A program made the position numbers and the translations under genes. A DNA stretch of 64,000 bases from positions 711,594-775,593 of the forward strand of contig NZ_VIWW01000002.1 of the NCBI RefSeq assembly GCF_007829885.1. Direction: 5' to 3'. Each line of letters opens with the position of its first letter. Within the stretch, counting starts at the first letter, position 1. This document shows positions 1-8,698 of the stretch, piece by piece. Under the pieces are notes generated by a model that searched no databases, had not been told where the DNA came from, and saw only the letters and a program-made list of their open reading frames with translations. This stretch comes from Streptomyces brevispora. GTDB lineage: Bacteria > Actinomycetota > Actinomycetes > Streptomycetales > Streptomycetaceae.

Positions 1-456
1 CCGCGCCACCTTCCCACCCGGCACGGCACCCGCCGCCGGCCATATCGACGACCACGGGACCGCCGAGGACGCGGCCCGCGCCGAGGTCGAGGAAGAGCTC
101 GGCCTCACCGTCACCGGCCTCACCCACGTCACCGGCGGCTGGCGGGACAACCCATGCCGCCGCCTTCCCGGCGCGCGAAGCACCGGTCACCGCCACGAAT
201 GGACCGTCTACCTGGCCACCGTCACCGGCGACCTCACCCCGAGCGCCCACGAGACGAAGAACGTCCGCTGGATCGCTCCCGATGCTCTGCAGGAGCTGGC
301 AGACCGGACGGTCGCCTACGCCCGGGGACACATCACGACGCCGAGTTCGAGGCCGCGCCCGGCATCGAGCCGGTGTGGATGCAGTGGCTCGCCAACATCG
401 CCGCGATCCACATCAGCCCCGACGACCTGCTCCGGGTGGACCAGCTCACCAGATGA
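1..456 (+). pseudogene. NUDIX hydrolase, 5' end outside the window, frameshifted near 336
   Basis: The reading frame that is open from position 2 encodes a NUDIX-type protein. A degenerate NUDIX box reads G-x5-G-x7-A-E-x-E-E-x-G, with AEVEEELGL as its core; the first Glu and the Arg of the consensus are replaced. The matching C-terminal part (GIEPVWMQWLA) continues in a different frame and stops at 454-456. One missing base around 336 would join GHIT directly to DAEFEA, as expected for a NUDIX C-terminus. It is either a pseudogene or carries a sequencing error. Substrate unknown. The altered NUDIX box makes activity doubtful. Confidence 0.6.
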
Positions 457-637
457 TCGCAGCACGCCCTCCTGACCTACCGCGGCCGCCGCCCGGCTCC
501 ATGCCGAGCTCGACGCGCCGACTCTGCGCCATCGGCCGGCCCTTAAGTGCCCTGCTGCTACCGCGGGCCCAGACAAGCGAGTTCGCTGCCCGGGGTTGCG
601 ACTTGTGTGAGGTACGCCGGCCATGGGGGTCATGAAC

Positions 638-1735
638 TCAGCGAAGAGCGTCACGCAGGGCCTCTTCCATGACAGGGAGCCGGTCCAGCAGCATCAGAGC
701 TGCCTCGTGCCGCACCCGCCCGTAGGCCTCCATAGCAGCGTCGAGGATGTGCGGTCGTTCCACTGGTACCGACAAAGGAAAGGCCGAGCAGAGCATGGCT
801 GCACAGCCGACACGAGGCGAGGACACGAGGTCGTCCACGGACGCCTTCGGGTTGGCGTCCCGGTAGGCCAGGGTGAGATCGGTGTATCCGGTGAGCCAGC
901 TCTCCGCACTGTTGTCCAGCACGCTCTTGGGGTCGCAGCCAAGACGCGCGATCTCCCAGGCGAGGTACCCGGGTGCGGGCGGTCGGAAGTCCACGATCGC
1001 GGCTATCTCGTTGTCCTTGAACAGGACGTTGGGGCCGGCCGTGTCGCCGTGCAGGACCTGGACGGTCAGCTGTGGAAGCAAAGCGAGGGCGCGCTCGACG
1101 TCCCCCAAGATGGCTTGTCGCTCACGGGCCGCCTGCAGCGCCCACGTCTCGAACTCCCCGAGCCTGGGCATGTGCTCGTACGCATGGATCAGGTGCTCGA
1201 AGCGGTCACGTGAGGCGGCCACGTCGCACACCGCGGCACCGGGTTCCAGGGTGGCGGCGGCGGGGTGAGCGGCGAGCCGGCTGTGGAGGCGACCCATCGC
1301 TGTGCCGACGGCCGCCCACCGTGCACCCGCCAGGCCGCCTTCGGCGGTCTCGGTGTGCGGCACGTACGACCACAGGGACATCGGCAGGCGGCCCTGGGTC
1401 TCGATGAGTTCGTGCTCGCGCGTGCGGGTTGCCCGCGCGGTCGCGACACCTCCGTCGGCGCAGTACTCGGACAGTTCGACCGACGTCCGCTCCAGATCCA
1501 GGTGTTCCCGAGTGCGGTAGACCTTGGCGAAGTGTCGCCGACCCGCCTGGTCCACGACGGCGTAGTTGTCTGTCGCGGTGCCTTCCGGAATACGCGTGAT
1601 GTCTGCCGGGTGCAGCCCGTACGCGAGCACCAGCGTGGCGGCGACCGCCATGATCTGCTCCTCCTCCGCGGTGCGGCCGGGTGGGGAAGGCACGGCGAGA
1701 GGCTTGGAGGCGGGCTGCTGAGATGCGGTGGACAT
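638..1735 (-). CDS. aminoglycoside-phosphotransferase-fold kinase
   Basis: About 365 residues with the APH/choline-kinase signature: the Brenner-type motif HGDTAGPN near residue 228 supplies the catalytic Asp and the metal-binding Asn, followed by VDFRPP with the second metal-binding Asp. The family transfers phosphate from ATP to small-molecule hydroxyls such as antibiotics or metabolites. I chose the ATG at 1735 because a purine-rich GAGGAG lies just upstream; an in-frame ATG at 1756 is the alternative. It stands alone beside the biosynthetic operon, so self-resistance or tailoring is possible but unproven. Confidence 0.75.
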   Translation of the reverse strand: MSTASQQPASKPLAVPSPPGRTAEEEQIMAVAATLVLAYGLHPADITRIPEGTATDNYAVVDQAGRRHFAKVYRTREHLDLERTSVELSEYCADGGVATARATRTREHELIETQGRLPMSLWSYVPHTETAEGGLAGARWAAVGTAMGRLHSRLAAHPAAATLEPGAAVCDVAASRDRFEHLIHAYEHMPRLGEFETWALQAARERQAILGDVERALALLPQLTVQVLHGDTAGPNVLFKDNEIAAIVDFRPPAPGYLAWEIARLGCDPKSVLDNSAESWLTGYTDLTLAYRDANPKASVDDLVSSPRVGCAAMLCSAFPLSVPVERPHILDAAMEAYGRVRHEAALMLLDRLPVMEEALRDALR

Positions 1736-1756
1736 GGTCTCCTCGTCGAAGCGCAC

Positions 1757-2265
1757 AGCAATAGCGGTCAGATGATGGGCAGGCGTTAGGTGGTCGGGGC
1801 GATCCGGTGGCGGGCACGGACCGTGGCCGCCAGGGGATCAGCGGGCCGCGGCGGGCCGTGCCTGGGCCGCAAGGTCGCCGACGGACAACGCTTCGTCAAC
1901 GCGGTCATCTGATTGCGCCTCCCTCGTTCGGCTTGTCGCAGTACCCGAGCCCCGGCCCGGCATCGCCACCAGCCGCCGGCAGGGGACCGGCCAACCAAAC
2001 CGACACCGCGGCCCCTTGCCGCGTGAATCGGCTGATAGAGGCGATGACCGCAGTAACCGACACCGGTTCTTCGGGGCGAGGGCGACCAGTTCGGCATCGC
2101 ACAGGCGGGGCGCAGGGCCGACCGGGGCGCCGCGCCGGGTAGGGATGCCCGTCGCATAAAGTGCGACCGCACGGGTGTCTACTGTCGTTCACCAAAAGAT
2201 GATCTTGGGCGCCTTCGTTCTCGTCTCCGCAGGCATCCCTCGGGCCGCACCACCAGGAGGAATCA
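1757..2265. other. about 500 bp without a convincing gene
   Basis: Frames here are short or have antisense-like composition. A short plus-strand frame ending near 1913 might be a gene tail but matches nothing I recognise. The stretch holds the upstream regions of the kinase (leftward) and of the deoxyribosyltransferase-like gene (rightward). Confidence 0.4.
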
Positions 2266-2655
2266 GTGTCATCCCCGCAAGTGATCACCCCCGAGGAAAA
2301 GCTGGCCGAGGCGAAGAAGCAGCTGAGCTTTCCACGAATTGTTGCGATTTGCGGCTCCACTCGTTTCATGGCCGAAATGGCTGAGGCCGATGTGCGGGAG
2401 ACCGAAGCCGGACGGATTGTCGTCAAGCCGGGTTGCGACCTGAAGTCATCGCACGAACTCTGGTCCGATCCTGTCGAGGCCGAGGCGCTGAAGGTTCGAC
2501 TCGACGCGTTGCACCGATCGAAGATCTTGCTTGCTGATGAGGTGCTCGTTGTCGGCGACTACATCGGAGACAGCACTCGAGCCGAAATCGCCTACGCCCG
2601 GTCGCTGGGCCGGCCCGTGCGGTTCACCCACCCCGAGGTCGACCCCGACGCCTGA
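2266..2655 (+). CDS. nucleoside 2-deoxyribosyltransferase-like protein
   Basis: 129 residues. The start (AICGSTRF near residue 30) and the later 'ADEVLVVGDYIGDSTRAEIAYA' segment match the Rossmann-like nucleoside 2-deoxyribosyltransferase/DUF4406 fold, in which bases or sugars are handled at an N-glycosidic bond. Translation starts at GTG 2266, preceded by a strong AGGAGG at 2251-2257. It is monocistronic and convergent with the operon that ends at 2736. A second, longer member of this fold is encoded at 7831-8610. Many short members of this superfamily have no proven activity. Confidence 0.6.
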   Translation: MSSPQVITPEEKLAEAKKQLSFPRIVAICGSTRFMAEMAEADVRETEAGRIVVKPGCDLKSSHELWSDPVEAEALKVRLDALHRSKILLADEVLVVGDYIGDSTRAEIAYARSLGRPVRFTHPEVDPDA

Positions 2656-2735
2656 CCCGAGGACTCGCCCCGCACCCCCGCCGGCACCCCGCTGGAGTTG
2701 ATCGTCTGGCGGGTCGCGTGGCGATGCGAGCGGGC

Positions 2736-3737
2736 TCAAGGAGCTGCGGAACGCATCGCGGCCATGATGGCTGCGGCGATGCGCTGCTGGTGGTCCATCA
2801 GGTAGAAGTGGCCGCCGTCGTACCTCTCGAGTCCGCGGAAGTCCGTCGTGAGCCTTCGCCAGGCGACGAGTCGGTTCTCACCGATCATATTGTCGCGCTG
2901 GCCCGTGAATGCCGTGAGCGGTACGGGCAGCGGCTCGGGGCTGCGGGGCGGAGTCCAGGTGTCCACGAGTTTGAAGTCGCTGCGGAACACCGGGGCGAAC
3001 TTGCGCCAGACGTCGTCGTTGTCGAGGAGCTGCGGTGGGCTGCCGCCGCCGCTCCGCAGCCAGGCGCGCAGTTCGTCGTCGGCCATCAGGTGAGGGCTGC
3101 TGTCGGCGTCGGCGTCGCCTCGCGGGGCGCCGTAGGCAGACACCCCCAGCCAGGTGGGGAGCGGTTCCCCCTGGCGCAGGAGTCGGCGGGTGAGCTGGTA
3201 GGCGATCAGCGCGCCCATGCTGTGGCCGAAGAACCCGAAGGGCCGGTCGAGCAACGGTGCGATGGCGGCGTGGAAGTAGTCGACCAGCCGGTCGCAGTCG
3301 TCGATCAGCGGCAGGGCCTGCAGGGTGCCTCGGCCGGGGGCCTCCAGGAGGCACAGTTCCCAGTCCTCGGGGAAGTGCTCCGCCCAGCCCCGGTAGAGCA
3401 GGTGTGAGCCGCCGGCGTGGTGGAGCAGGAATAGGCGCACCGCTGGGTCGCTCACCGGCCTGGGGCGGATGAGCGGGGAAGTCGGCGGCTCGGGGGTTAG
3501 CTGCGAGGTGAGGAAGGCGTGCAGCTCGGCGAGGGTGGTGGCGCCACTGGCGGCCACGGCGTTCTCCGGGACGCCAAACGCGCTCTCCACGCGGGTGGAG
3601 ATCTCCAGCATCAGCAGCGAGTCGATGTCGAGCTCGTGGGCGAAGTGCGCGTCGTCGGTGACCTCCTCGGGCTCGGTCTCCAGTACGCCGGCTATCAGAG
3701 TGCGGAGCTCCTCGATGGTCACGCTCGTCGTGGTCAT
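2736..3737 (-). CDS. acyl carrier protein fused to type II thioesterase
   Basis: Two domains. Residues 1-80 are an acyl carrier protein with the phosphopantetheine serine in DIDSLLML (Ser40). Residues 95-330 are an alpha/beta-hydrolase thioesterase of the RifR/GrsT type with the nucleophile in GHSMG near residue 175 and a C-terminal GGHFYL supplying the histidine. The ATG at 3737 overlaps the preceding stop (ATGA) and has GAGGA upstream, so translation is coupled. As the last gene of the operon it probably releases or edits the acyl chain built by the ketosynthase pair. A separate ACP is fused to the AMP ligase. Confidence 0.85.
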   Translation of the reverse strand: MTTTSVTIEELRTLIAGVLETEPEEVTDDAHFAHELDIDSLLMLEISTRVESAFGVPENAVAASGATTLAELHAFLTSQLTPEPPTSPLIRPRPVSDPAVRLFLLHHAGGSHLLYRGWAEHFPEDWELCLLEAPGRGTLQALPLIDDCDRLVDYFHAAIAPLLDRPFGFFGHSMGALIAYQLTRRLLRQGEPLPTWLGVSAYGAPRGDADADSSPHLMADDELRAWLRSGGGSPPQLLDNDDVWRKFAPVFRSDFKLVDTWTPPRSPEPLPVPLTAFTGQRDNMIGENRLVAWRRLTTDFRGLERYDGGHFYLMDHQQRIAAAIMAAMRSAAP

Positions 3738-4747
3738 GGGTGTTGTCCTCGTTCCTGCGTGGATGGGCGAAGGGCCGGCGGCGGGTTCAGCAGCAGAGCG
3801 GCCGTCGCGTCGCGGCGGGGGCCTCCGGCCGTGGCCAGAACGTTGCCGGTGGCGCCGCCCGCCAGGTAGGCGGCCGCGGCAGCGCACTGCAGGACGCCGA
3901 GCGCCCCGGACAGCGGGCCCAGCTGGGATTCCAGGTCAATCCGGCGCCGGGCTGCGAGCAGATGGCTCGCCCCGGCCCCGGCGGCTTCCGCCTCGTCCGC
4001 GAGCCACAGTCCGACAGGCCCCTCCTCGGTCGCCCCGGTGCCGACCAGCGCCGCGGCAAGGTTCCGGGCCCGTGCGTAGCCGGTGATCGTGGCGCGGGGC
4101 CGTGCGCCGCGGGAAGCGGCCGCGTCCGCGGGTTCCAGTACGACCGCGACCGCCGCGTCGATGGACTGCTGCCCGAGGACCCTCGTCACCACGTCGCCTG
4201 CGGGTTCGACGCCGACGACGACGGCTGCTTCGGCACGCCCAGCGATGATGAGGTTCCGGGCCCAGGCCACGGCGTCCAACCCGCTCGTTGCGCCGTTGCA
4301 GACGGAGAGGTTGGGGCCGCGCAGCCGGTAGCGGATGGCCACCCAGCCGGCGATGACGTTGCTTGAGGTCTGGGGCAGGGCCAAAGGGCTGAGACCCATA
4401 ACGCCTGCCGTGGCGATGGTGTCGGTGGCTTCGCAGACGCTGTCCGCGTTGCCAAGGTTGGTGCTGACCACGACGGCGGTCGAGCCTGTGAACGTGTCGT
4501 CGGCGTCGGTCAGACCGGCGTCGTGGAGGGCGAACTCGGCCGCGCGCAGGGCAAGCCGGGACGCGCGGTCCTTGTGGCGCAGCTCGCGTCCGATCAGTCC
4601 GGTGGCCGGGTCGAAGCCGCCCTCACCCGGCAGCGGTCCGAGGAGGTCGCCGTACGTCGCGACACCGGGCAGCGCCAGGCCGATGCCCGTGACGACGACA
4701 TCCCGGGCGTTCGGGTTGCTCGTGTGCGTGGTGCTCGTCGCGTTCAT
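3734..4747 (-). CDS. ketosynthase-like protein without catalytic histidines (chain-length-factor-like)
   Basis: 337 residues, shorter than a normal beta-ketoacyl-ACP synthase (about 410). The nucleophile region reads SVCNGATSG near residue 150, so a cysteine is present. The usual GTxTxxND and KxxxGHTxGA histidine motifs are absent; the latter is replaced by LGPLSGALG. It overlaps the full ketosynthase gene by ATGA. By analogy with KS-alpha/KS-beta pairs it is probably a non-condensing partner. Alternatives are an acyltransferase or chain-length factor with a retained cysteine, or a decaying gene. The intact frame and coupling argue against decay. Confidence 0.75.
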   Translation of the reverse strand: MNATSTTHTSNPNARDVVVTGIGLALPGVATYGDLLGPLPGEGGFDPATGLIGRELRHKDRASRLALRAAEFALHDAGLTDADDTFTGSTAVVVSTNLGNADSVCEATDTIATAGVMGLSPLALPQTSSNVIAGWVAIRYRLRGPNLSVCNGATSGLDAVAWARNLIIAGRAEAAVVVGVEPAGDVVTRVLGQQSIDAAVAVVLEPADAAASRGARPRATITGYARARNLAAALVGTGATEEGPVGLWLADEAEAAGAGASHLLAARRRIDLESQLGPLSGALGVLQCAAAAAYLAGGATGNVLATAGGPRRDATAALLLNPPPALRPSTQERGQHP

Positions 4748-5880
4748 CTGGCTGCCTCCACGATCGCGACGGCGTTGATCCCTCCGAAGCCGAACGCGTC
4801 GATCTGAGCGATGGCCAGGTCGCCGGCGGCTGGGCTGCCCTGCACCAGGCCCAGCCCGGCGGCCTCGGGGATCGGATCGGCCAGGCCCAGGATCGGGGGG
4901 ACCGTCCCGTTCTTCATGGCGAGCACCGCCATCACGAGGCTGAGCAGTCCCGAGCCGCCCAGGGTGTGTCCGGTCATCGCCTTGATGGCGGTCATCCGCG
5001 GACCCGCACCCGCGCCCTGGAATATCTGGCGAAGGACGCTCGCCTCCGTCGTGTCGTTGCGGGGGGTGCCGCTGCCGTGCAGCATCACCAGGTCGATGTC
5101 GCTCGCCCGCACCCCTGCTCTGCGGTAGGCGTCCAGCACCGCGCGGGTGATGCCGTCGGGGTCGGGCGCGGTGGCGTGGTGGGCGTCGCAGCCCATGGAC
5201 ACACCGCGCACCCGGGCGTGCACGGGCCCGCTCCCGGAACCGGCGCGCTGGACGACGACGGCCGCCGCGCCCTCCCCCATCAGCATGCCCTTGTGCGTGA
5301 CGTCGAAGGGGCGCAGCGCGTCGGGGAGGTCGTTCTGCACCCGGTCGAGCGTGCCGAAGCCGCCCTCGGTAGCGGCGTCGGTGCCCGCGACGACGACCGT
5401 GTCGGCCAGACCGCCCTCGATCATGTCGGTGGCCATGCCGAGCGCGTACAGCGACGCGGAGCAGGCGTTGGCGAAGGTGTACGTGGTGGACGCCCCGAAG
5501 GCCGCCTTCAGCGCGGTGCCGAAGTGCAGCTCCTCAAGAGCGACGTCCGCGCCGTCGCGCCACCAGAGTTCGAGGCTGCGCTGCTCGCGCATGGTCGTCC
5601 CGACCAGCACGGGCACCTGGGCCAGGTCCTCGCCCAGGCCCGCGTCGTCGGCCGCTTGGCGCACGACGGTGGTCAGCCAGCGGGTGGCACGCCGCGGCAG
5701 GTCGCCGCCGCCCTCAGGCCGGTCGTCGATCTCGTAGGCGTACGCCGCCCGGTACTTGTCCGGGGCGAACGCCATCAGGGGCCTGCGGCTCTCCCGACCC
5801 GCGCACAGCGCGGCGAAGATCTCCCCGGGGGTGGCGCCGACGTTGGCGACGGCCGCCATGCCCGTGATGTTCCAGGTCAC
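4744..5880 (-). CDS. beta-ketoacyl synthase (FabF-like)
   Basis: 378 residues of thiolase fold with the full Cys-His-His set: NACSASL near residue 139, LHGSGTPRND near 264 and KAMTGHTLGGSG near 303. The family carries out decarboxylative condensation of an ACP-bound starter with a malonyl-type extender. The start is GTG at 5880, which overlaps the TGA of the upstream AMP-ligase gene. Its partner is the histidine-less homologue at 3734-4747, giving a type II-like heterodimer arrangement. No acyltransferase, ketoreductase or dehydratase is encoded nearby, so reduction steps may be absent or borrowed from fatty-acid synthesis. Confidence 0.88.
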   Translation of the reverse strand: MTWNITGMAAVANVGATPGEIFAALCAGRESRRPLMAFAPDKYRAAYAYEIDDRPEGGGDLPRRATRWLTTVVRQAADDAGLGEDLAQVPVLVGTTMREQRSLELWWRDGADVALEELHFGTALKAAFGASTTYTFANACSASLYALGMATDMIEGGLADTVVVAGTDAATEGGFGTLDRVQNDLPDALRPFDVTHKGMLMGEGAAAVVVQRAGSGSGPVHARVRGVSMGCDAHHATAPDPDGITRAVLDAYRRAGVRASDIDLVMLHGSGTPRNDTTEASVLRQIFQGAGAGPRMTAIKAMTGHTLGGSGLLSLVMAVLAMKNGTVPPILGLADPIPEAAGLGLVQGSPAAGDLAIAQIDAFGFGGINAVAIVEAAR

Positions 5881-7667
5881 GATCGGGCTGCCGCCTTCCT
5901 CAGCTCGAAGACGGCCACCTTGCCGGTCGACGTGGTCGGGAGCTCGTCGAGGAACTCCAGACGGGCGGGGCGCTTGAAGGCGGCGAGCCCGCCACGGATC
6001 GCGGCGGTCACCGCGCGCCGCACCACGGCCTCGTCGGATCCCGGCCGGGCCACCAGGTACGCCACGGCCTGCTCCAGGCCGTCGGCGTCGCGGCCACCGA
6101 CCACCACGCAGTCCTGGACCCCGTCGACACTGCGGACGACGCTCTCGATCTCACTCGGCACGACCTTGTAGCCGCCCAGGTTGAGCACGTCATCGGCGCG
6201 GCACAGATGGGTGAACGTACCGTCCGGCGCACGGCGCACCACGTCGCCGGTGTAGGCGCCGCCGTCAGCGAAGGTGACCGCCGCGGCCTCCGGCCGGCCG
6301 ATGTAGCCCAGGGCGACGGTCGGGCCGGCGATGTGCAGCCGGCCACGCTCCCCGTCGGCGACGGGCGTGCCGTCCGCCGCGCGGACGGTCGCGGTGATCC
6401 CGGGCACCGGGACCCCGAAGGTTCCCGGCCGGTCCTCCTTAGGTGGGGTGCCGACGACGATGTAGAGGACCTCGGTCGCGCCGAGGCCGTTGAGCAGCTC
6501 GGCCTGGAATGCGGCGCGGATCCGCTCGCTGAGCGGACCGGGCAGGTTCTCGCCCGCCGCCACGCACAGCCGCACGGAGTCGACGCTGCCGGGGGCGGGC
6601 TCCGTCCCGGAGGCGTTCAGCAGCGCCGCGTACAGCCGTGGAACGGAGAACAGCACGGTGGGCCGGTGGTGCTGCAGCGCGGCGGCGAGGGAGTGTACGT
6701 CGACCGTGCCGCGGAGGAGCGCGACGCGGGCGCCGGCCGCCAGGGGGCACAGCACGGAGCTGCCGAAGCCGTAGCCGAAGGACATGCGGGCGCTGGACAG
6801 CACGGTGTCATCGGGCGTCAGCGTCAGGACCGTGCCGACGCCGTCGGCCATGGCCGCGATCGCGCCCGCCGAGTGCCGCACCCCCTTGGGCATGCCAGTG
6901 CTGCCGGAGGTGTACTGGACGAGCGCCTCGCTCCCCGCACTCCACGCGGCGGGGAGCCCGGCCTCCTGCGGGCGGTGCGCGGGGCCGGTCGAGGCCGTTG
7001 CCAGAGCGGCGCGGACGTCAGCGCCGGCGAAGCGGGTGGTCGTGGTGAACAGCTCCTCCAGGGCGCGCTGGCGCGCGGGAGCTGCGTCCAGGTGCACCAT
7101 CGCGGCGGCGCAGTCGGCGGCGATGTAGCGGACTTCGTCGTCCGTGAGCACCGGGCTGATCACCACGGGGATGCAGCCGTGCCACCACAGGCCGAGGACG
7201 GCGGCCACGGTCGCCACGGAGTCGTCGGCGACCAGGAGGCCGCGGGCGCCTTCGGGTACTCCTGCGGCCCGCAGGGCGCCCGCGTACCCACGGGCTGCCT
7301 CCAGGAGGCCCGCGTAGGTGATCGCCCCGGCCTGGGGGTCGAGGTAGCTGGCCCGGTCACCCCGGCCGGCGTCGACATGGCGCGCCACCAGGCGGTCGAT
7401 CAAGTCGACATCGACACCCTGGCGGCTCCTCGCCCGCTCGCCGAGCACGGCCACCGCGGCGTCGAGGCTGGTGAAGGCTGCCGCTTCCTGCGCGGACAGG
7501 GCCCCGAACTCGCGCTCGACCGCGACCACGACCTCGGTCTTCTCCAAGGAGCTCATGCCGAGTTCCTCGTAGAACTGGGCACCAGGCTCGATGGCTTCCT
7601 TGTCCACCTCAAGGACAGACGCCACGATCTCTCGCAGCCTGTCGCGCGCTATGTCGATGTGTTCCAC
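5877..7667 (-). CDS. acyl carrier protein fused to AMP-dependent ligase
   Basis: 596 residues. Residues 1-75 form a carrier domain with LGMSSLEK (Ser40 as candidate phosphopantetheine site; the usual Asp before it is Ser). The rest is an ANL-superfamily adenylation domain with TSGSTGMPKG near residue 262, YTGDVV and the C-terminal lysine in TSTGKV. It resembles aryl/benzoate-type acyl-activating enzymes, but the substrate cannot be read from sequence. The likely role is to activate a carboxylic acid and load it onto its own carrier domain as the starter. GTG start at 7667 with GAAAGGA upstream; about 160 bp separate it from the preceding gene. Confidence 0.85.
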   Translation of the reverse strand: MEHIDIARDRLREIVASVLEVDKEAIEPGAQFYEELGMSSLEKTEVVVAVEREFGALSAQEAAAFTSLDAAVAVLGERARSRQGVDVDLIDRLVARHVDAGRGDRASYLDPQAGAITYAGLLEAARGYAGALRAAGVPEGARGLLVADDSVATVAAVLGLWWHGCIPVVISPVLTDDEVRYIAADCAAAMVHLDAAPARQRALEELFTTTTRFAGADVRAALATASTGPAHRPQEAGLPAAWSAGSEALVQYTSGSTGMPKGVRHSAGAIAAMADGVGTVLTLTPDDTVLSSARMSFGYGFGSSVLCPLAAGARVALLRGTVDVHSLAAALQHHRPTVLFSVPRLYAALLNASGTEPAPGSVDSVRLCVAAGENLPGPLSERIRAAFQAELLNGLGATEVLYIVVGTPPKEDRPGTFGVPVPGITATVRAADGTPVADGERGRLHIAGPTVALGYIGRPEAAAVTFADGGAYTGDVVRRAPDGTFTHLCRADDVLNLGGYKVVPSEIESVVRSVDGVQDCVVVGGRDADGLEQAVAYLVARPGSDEAVVRRAVTAAIRGGLAAFKRPARLEFLDELPTTSTGKVAVFELRKAAARS

Positions 7668-7830
7668 CGGCGGGAGTCCTTTCCGTATCTTCGTAGCCGA
7701 GAAGCGGGGTCGGGTTGGACAGAGAGGACGAGCAGGCGACCTGTTCCGGGAACTGCACCGTTCACCGAGACCTGATCCGGGCGAAGATTCGGGAACGGGG
7801 TGGGGTGCGGCAGTCCTCAGCGGGTTGGGC

Positions 7831-8610
7831 TCAGGCGCCCAGGCCCACCTCGCAGGGGAAGGAGACCGACACGCCCTGGGGCTCCTCGGTGAAGATGACC
7901 CTCTTGCCGAGCGCGGACATGAAGCCGAGCTCGAAGACGGTGCCGCTTCCGACGCGACCGCCCGGGTTGCACACGACGACAGCGTCGGCCTGCCGAAACG
8001 CGTCCATGTGCCCGTACTTGTGCCGCCACCTGTCGCGTTCGTTCTTCAGCAGGTCCTGGTAGTCGAAGAGGATGAAGTCCGTGCCCTCGGTCTCCGGCTT
8101 GATCCTGGTGCTGCGGGGGCTGAGCACCTCGGTGCCGGTCTCGCGCAGCCGGGCGATGGTGCCCTCGATGGGCTCCAGCCACTGCTGGAAGCTGCCGCAG
8201 ACGACGGCCGTCCGGAACTCCCGCCGGATCAGGCCTTCCAGCATGTCGTTCGAACCGCAGGCGGACATGCCCGTGTCCAGATAGAACCGCTCCAGTTCGG
8301 GCCCCACGACGTTGAAGTACAGGCCTGTGTCGACGTAGACGCTGTTGACCAGCGCGGCCGCCTCCGGCTGCGGAAGCTGCTGGAAGACCCCGGTGGCGTG
8401 CACCCGCGTGCTCTTGTTGTCGACGGCCTCGGCGTACTCCTTGAGCCCGGCGCAGAACTCGCCGACGCGCTCCGCTAACGCCTCGCCGGCGAGGCCGGCT
8501 CCGAACGGAAGTCGTTCCCTCGTGAGCAGCTGCAGTCTGCTGCCCTGGGAGCGGTGGACGCTGACGTGTTCCGGGCCGAAGTGGACCAGGATCCTGCCTT
8601 CTGACGCCAC
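7831..8610 (-). CDS. nucleoside 2-deoxyribosyltransferase-like protein with an extra N-terminal domain
   Basis: 259 residues. The C-terminal half has the deoxyribosyltransferase fold: AVVCGSFQQW, then GTEVLSP, then a DAVVVCNPGG...GTVFELGFM segment carrying the Glu expected at the nucleophile position, and a final KRVIFTEE strand. The first ~120 residues are not recognised; they include a VDTGLYFNVVGPE stretch. GTG start at 8610 with AAGGAG upstream. It sits in the operon between the glycosylase-like gene and the AMP ligase. A role in breaking or swapping a nucleobase-sugar bond is inferred from fold only. Confidence 0.65.
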   Translation of the reverse strand: MASEGRILVHFGPEHVSVHRSQGSRLQLLTRERLPFGAGLAGEALAERVGEFCAGLKEYAEAVDNKSTRVHATGVFQQLPQPEAAALVNSVYVDTGLYFNVVGPELERFYLDTGMSACGSNDMLEGLIRREFRTAVVCGSFQQWLEPIEGTIARLRETGTEVLSPRSTRIKPETEGTDFILFDYQDLLKNERDRWRHKYGHMDAFRQADAVVVCNPGGRVGSGTVFELGFMSALGKRVIFTEEPQGVSVSFPCEVGLGA

Positions 8611-8698
8611 TGTGCTGTTCTCCTTCTTCTCGATCCGTCGCGTTGGGAGCCCTCAGCCGGGGAGCTGGCCGGGGAAGGTGCTGCGGAGGGCGCCGCTG

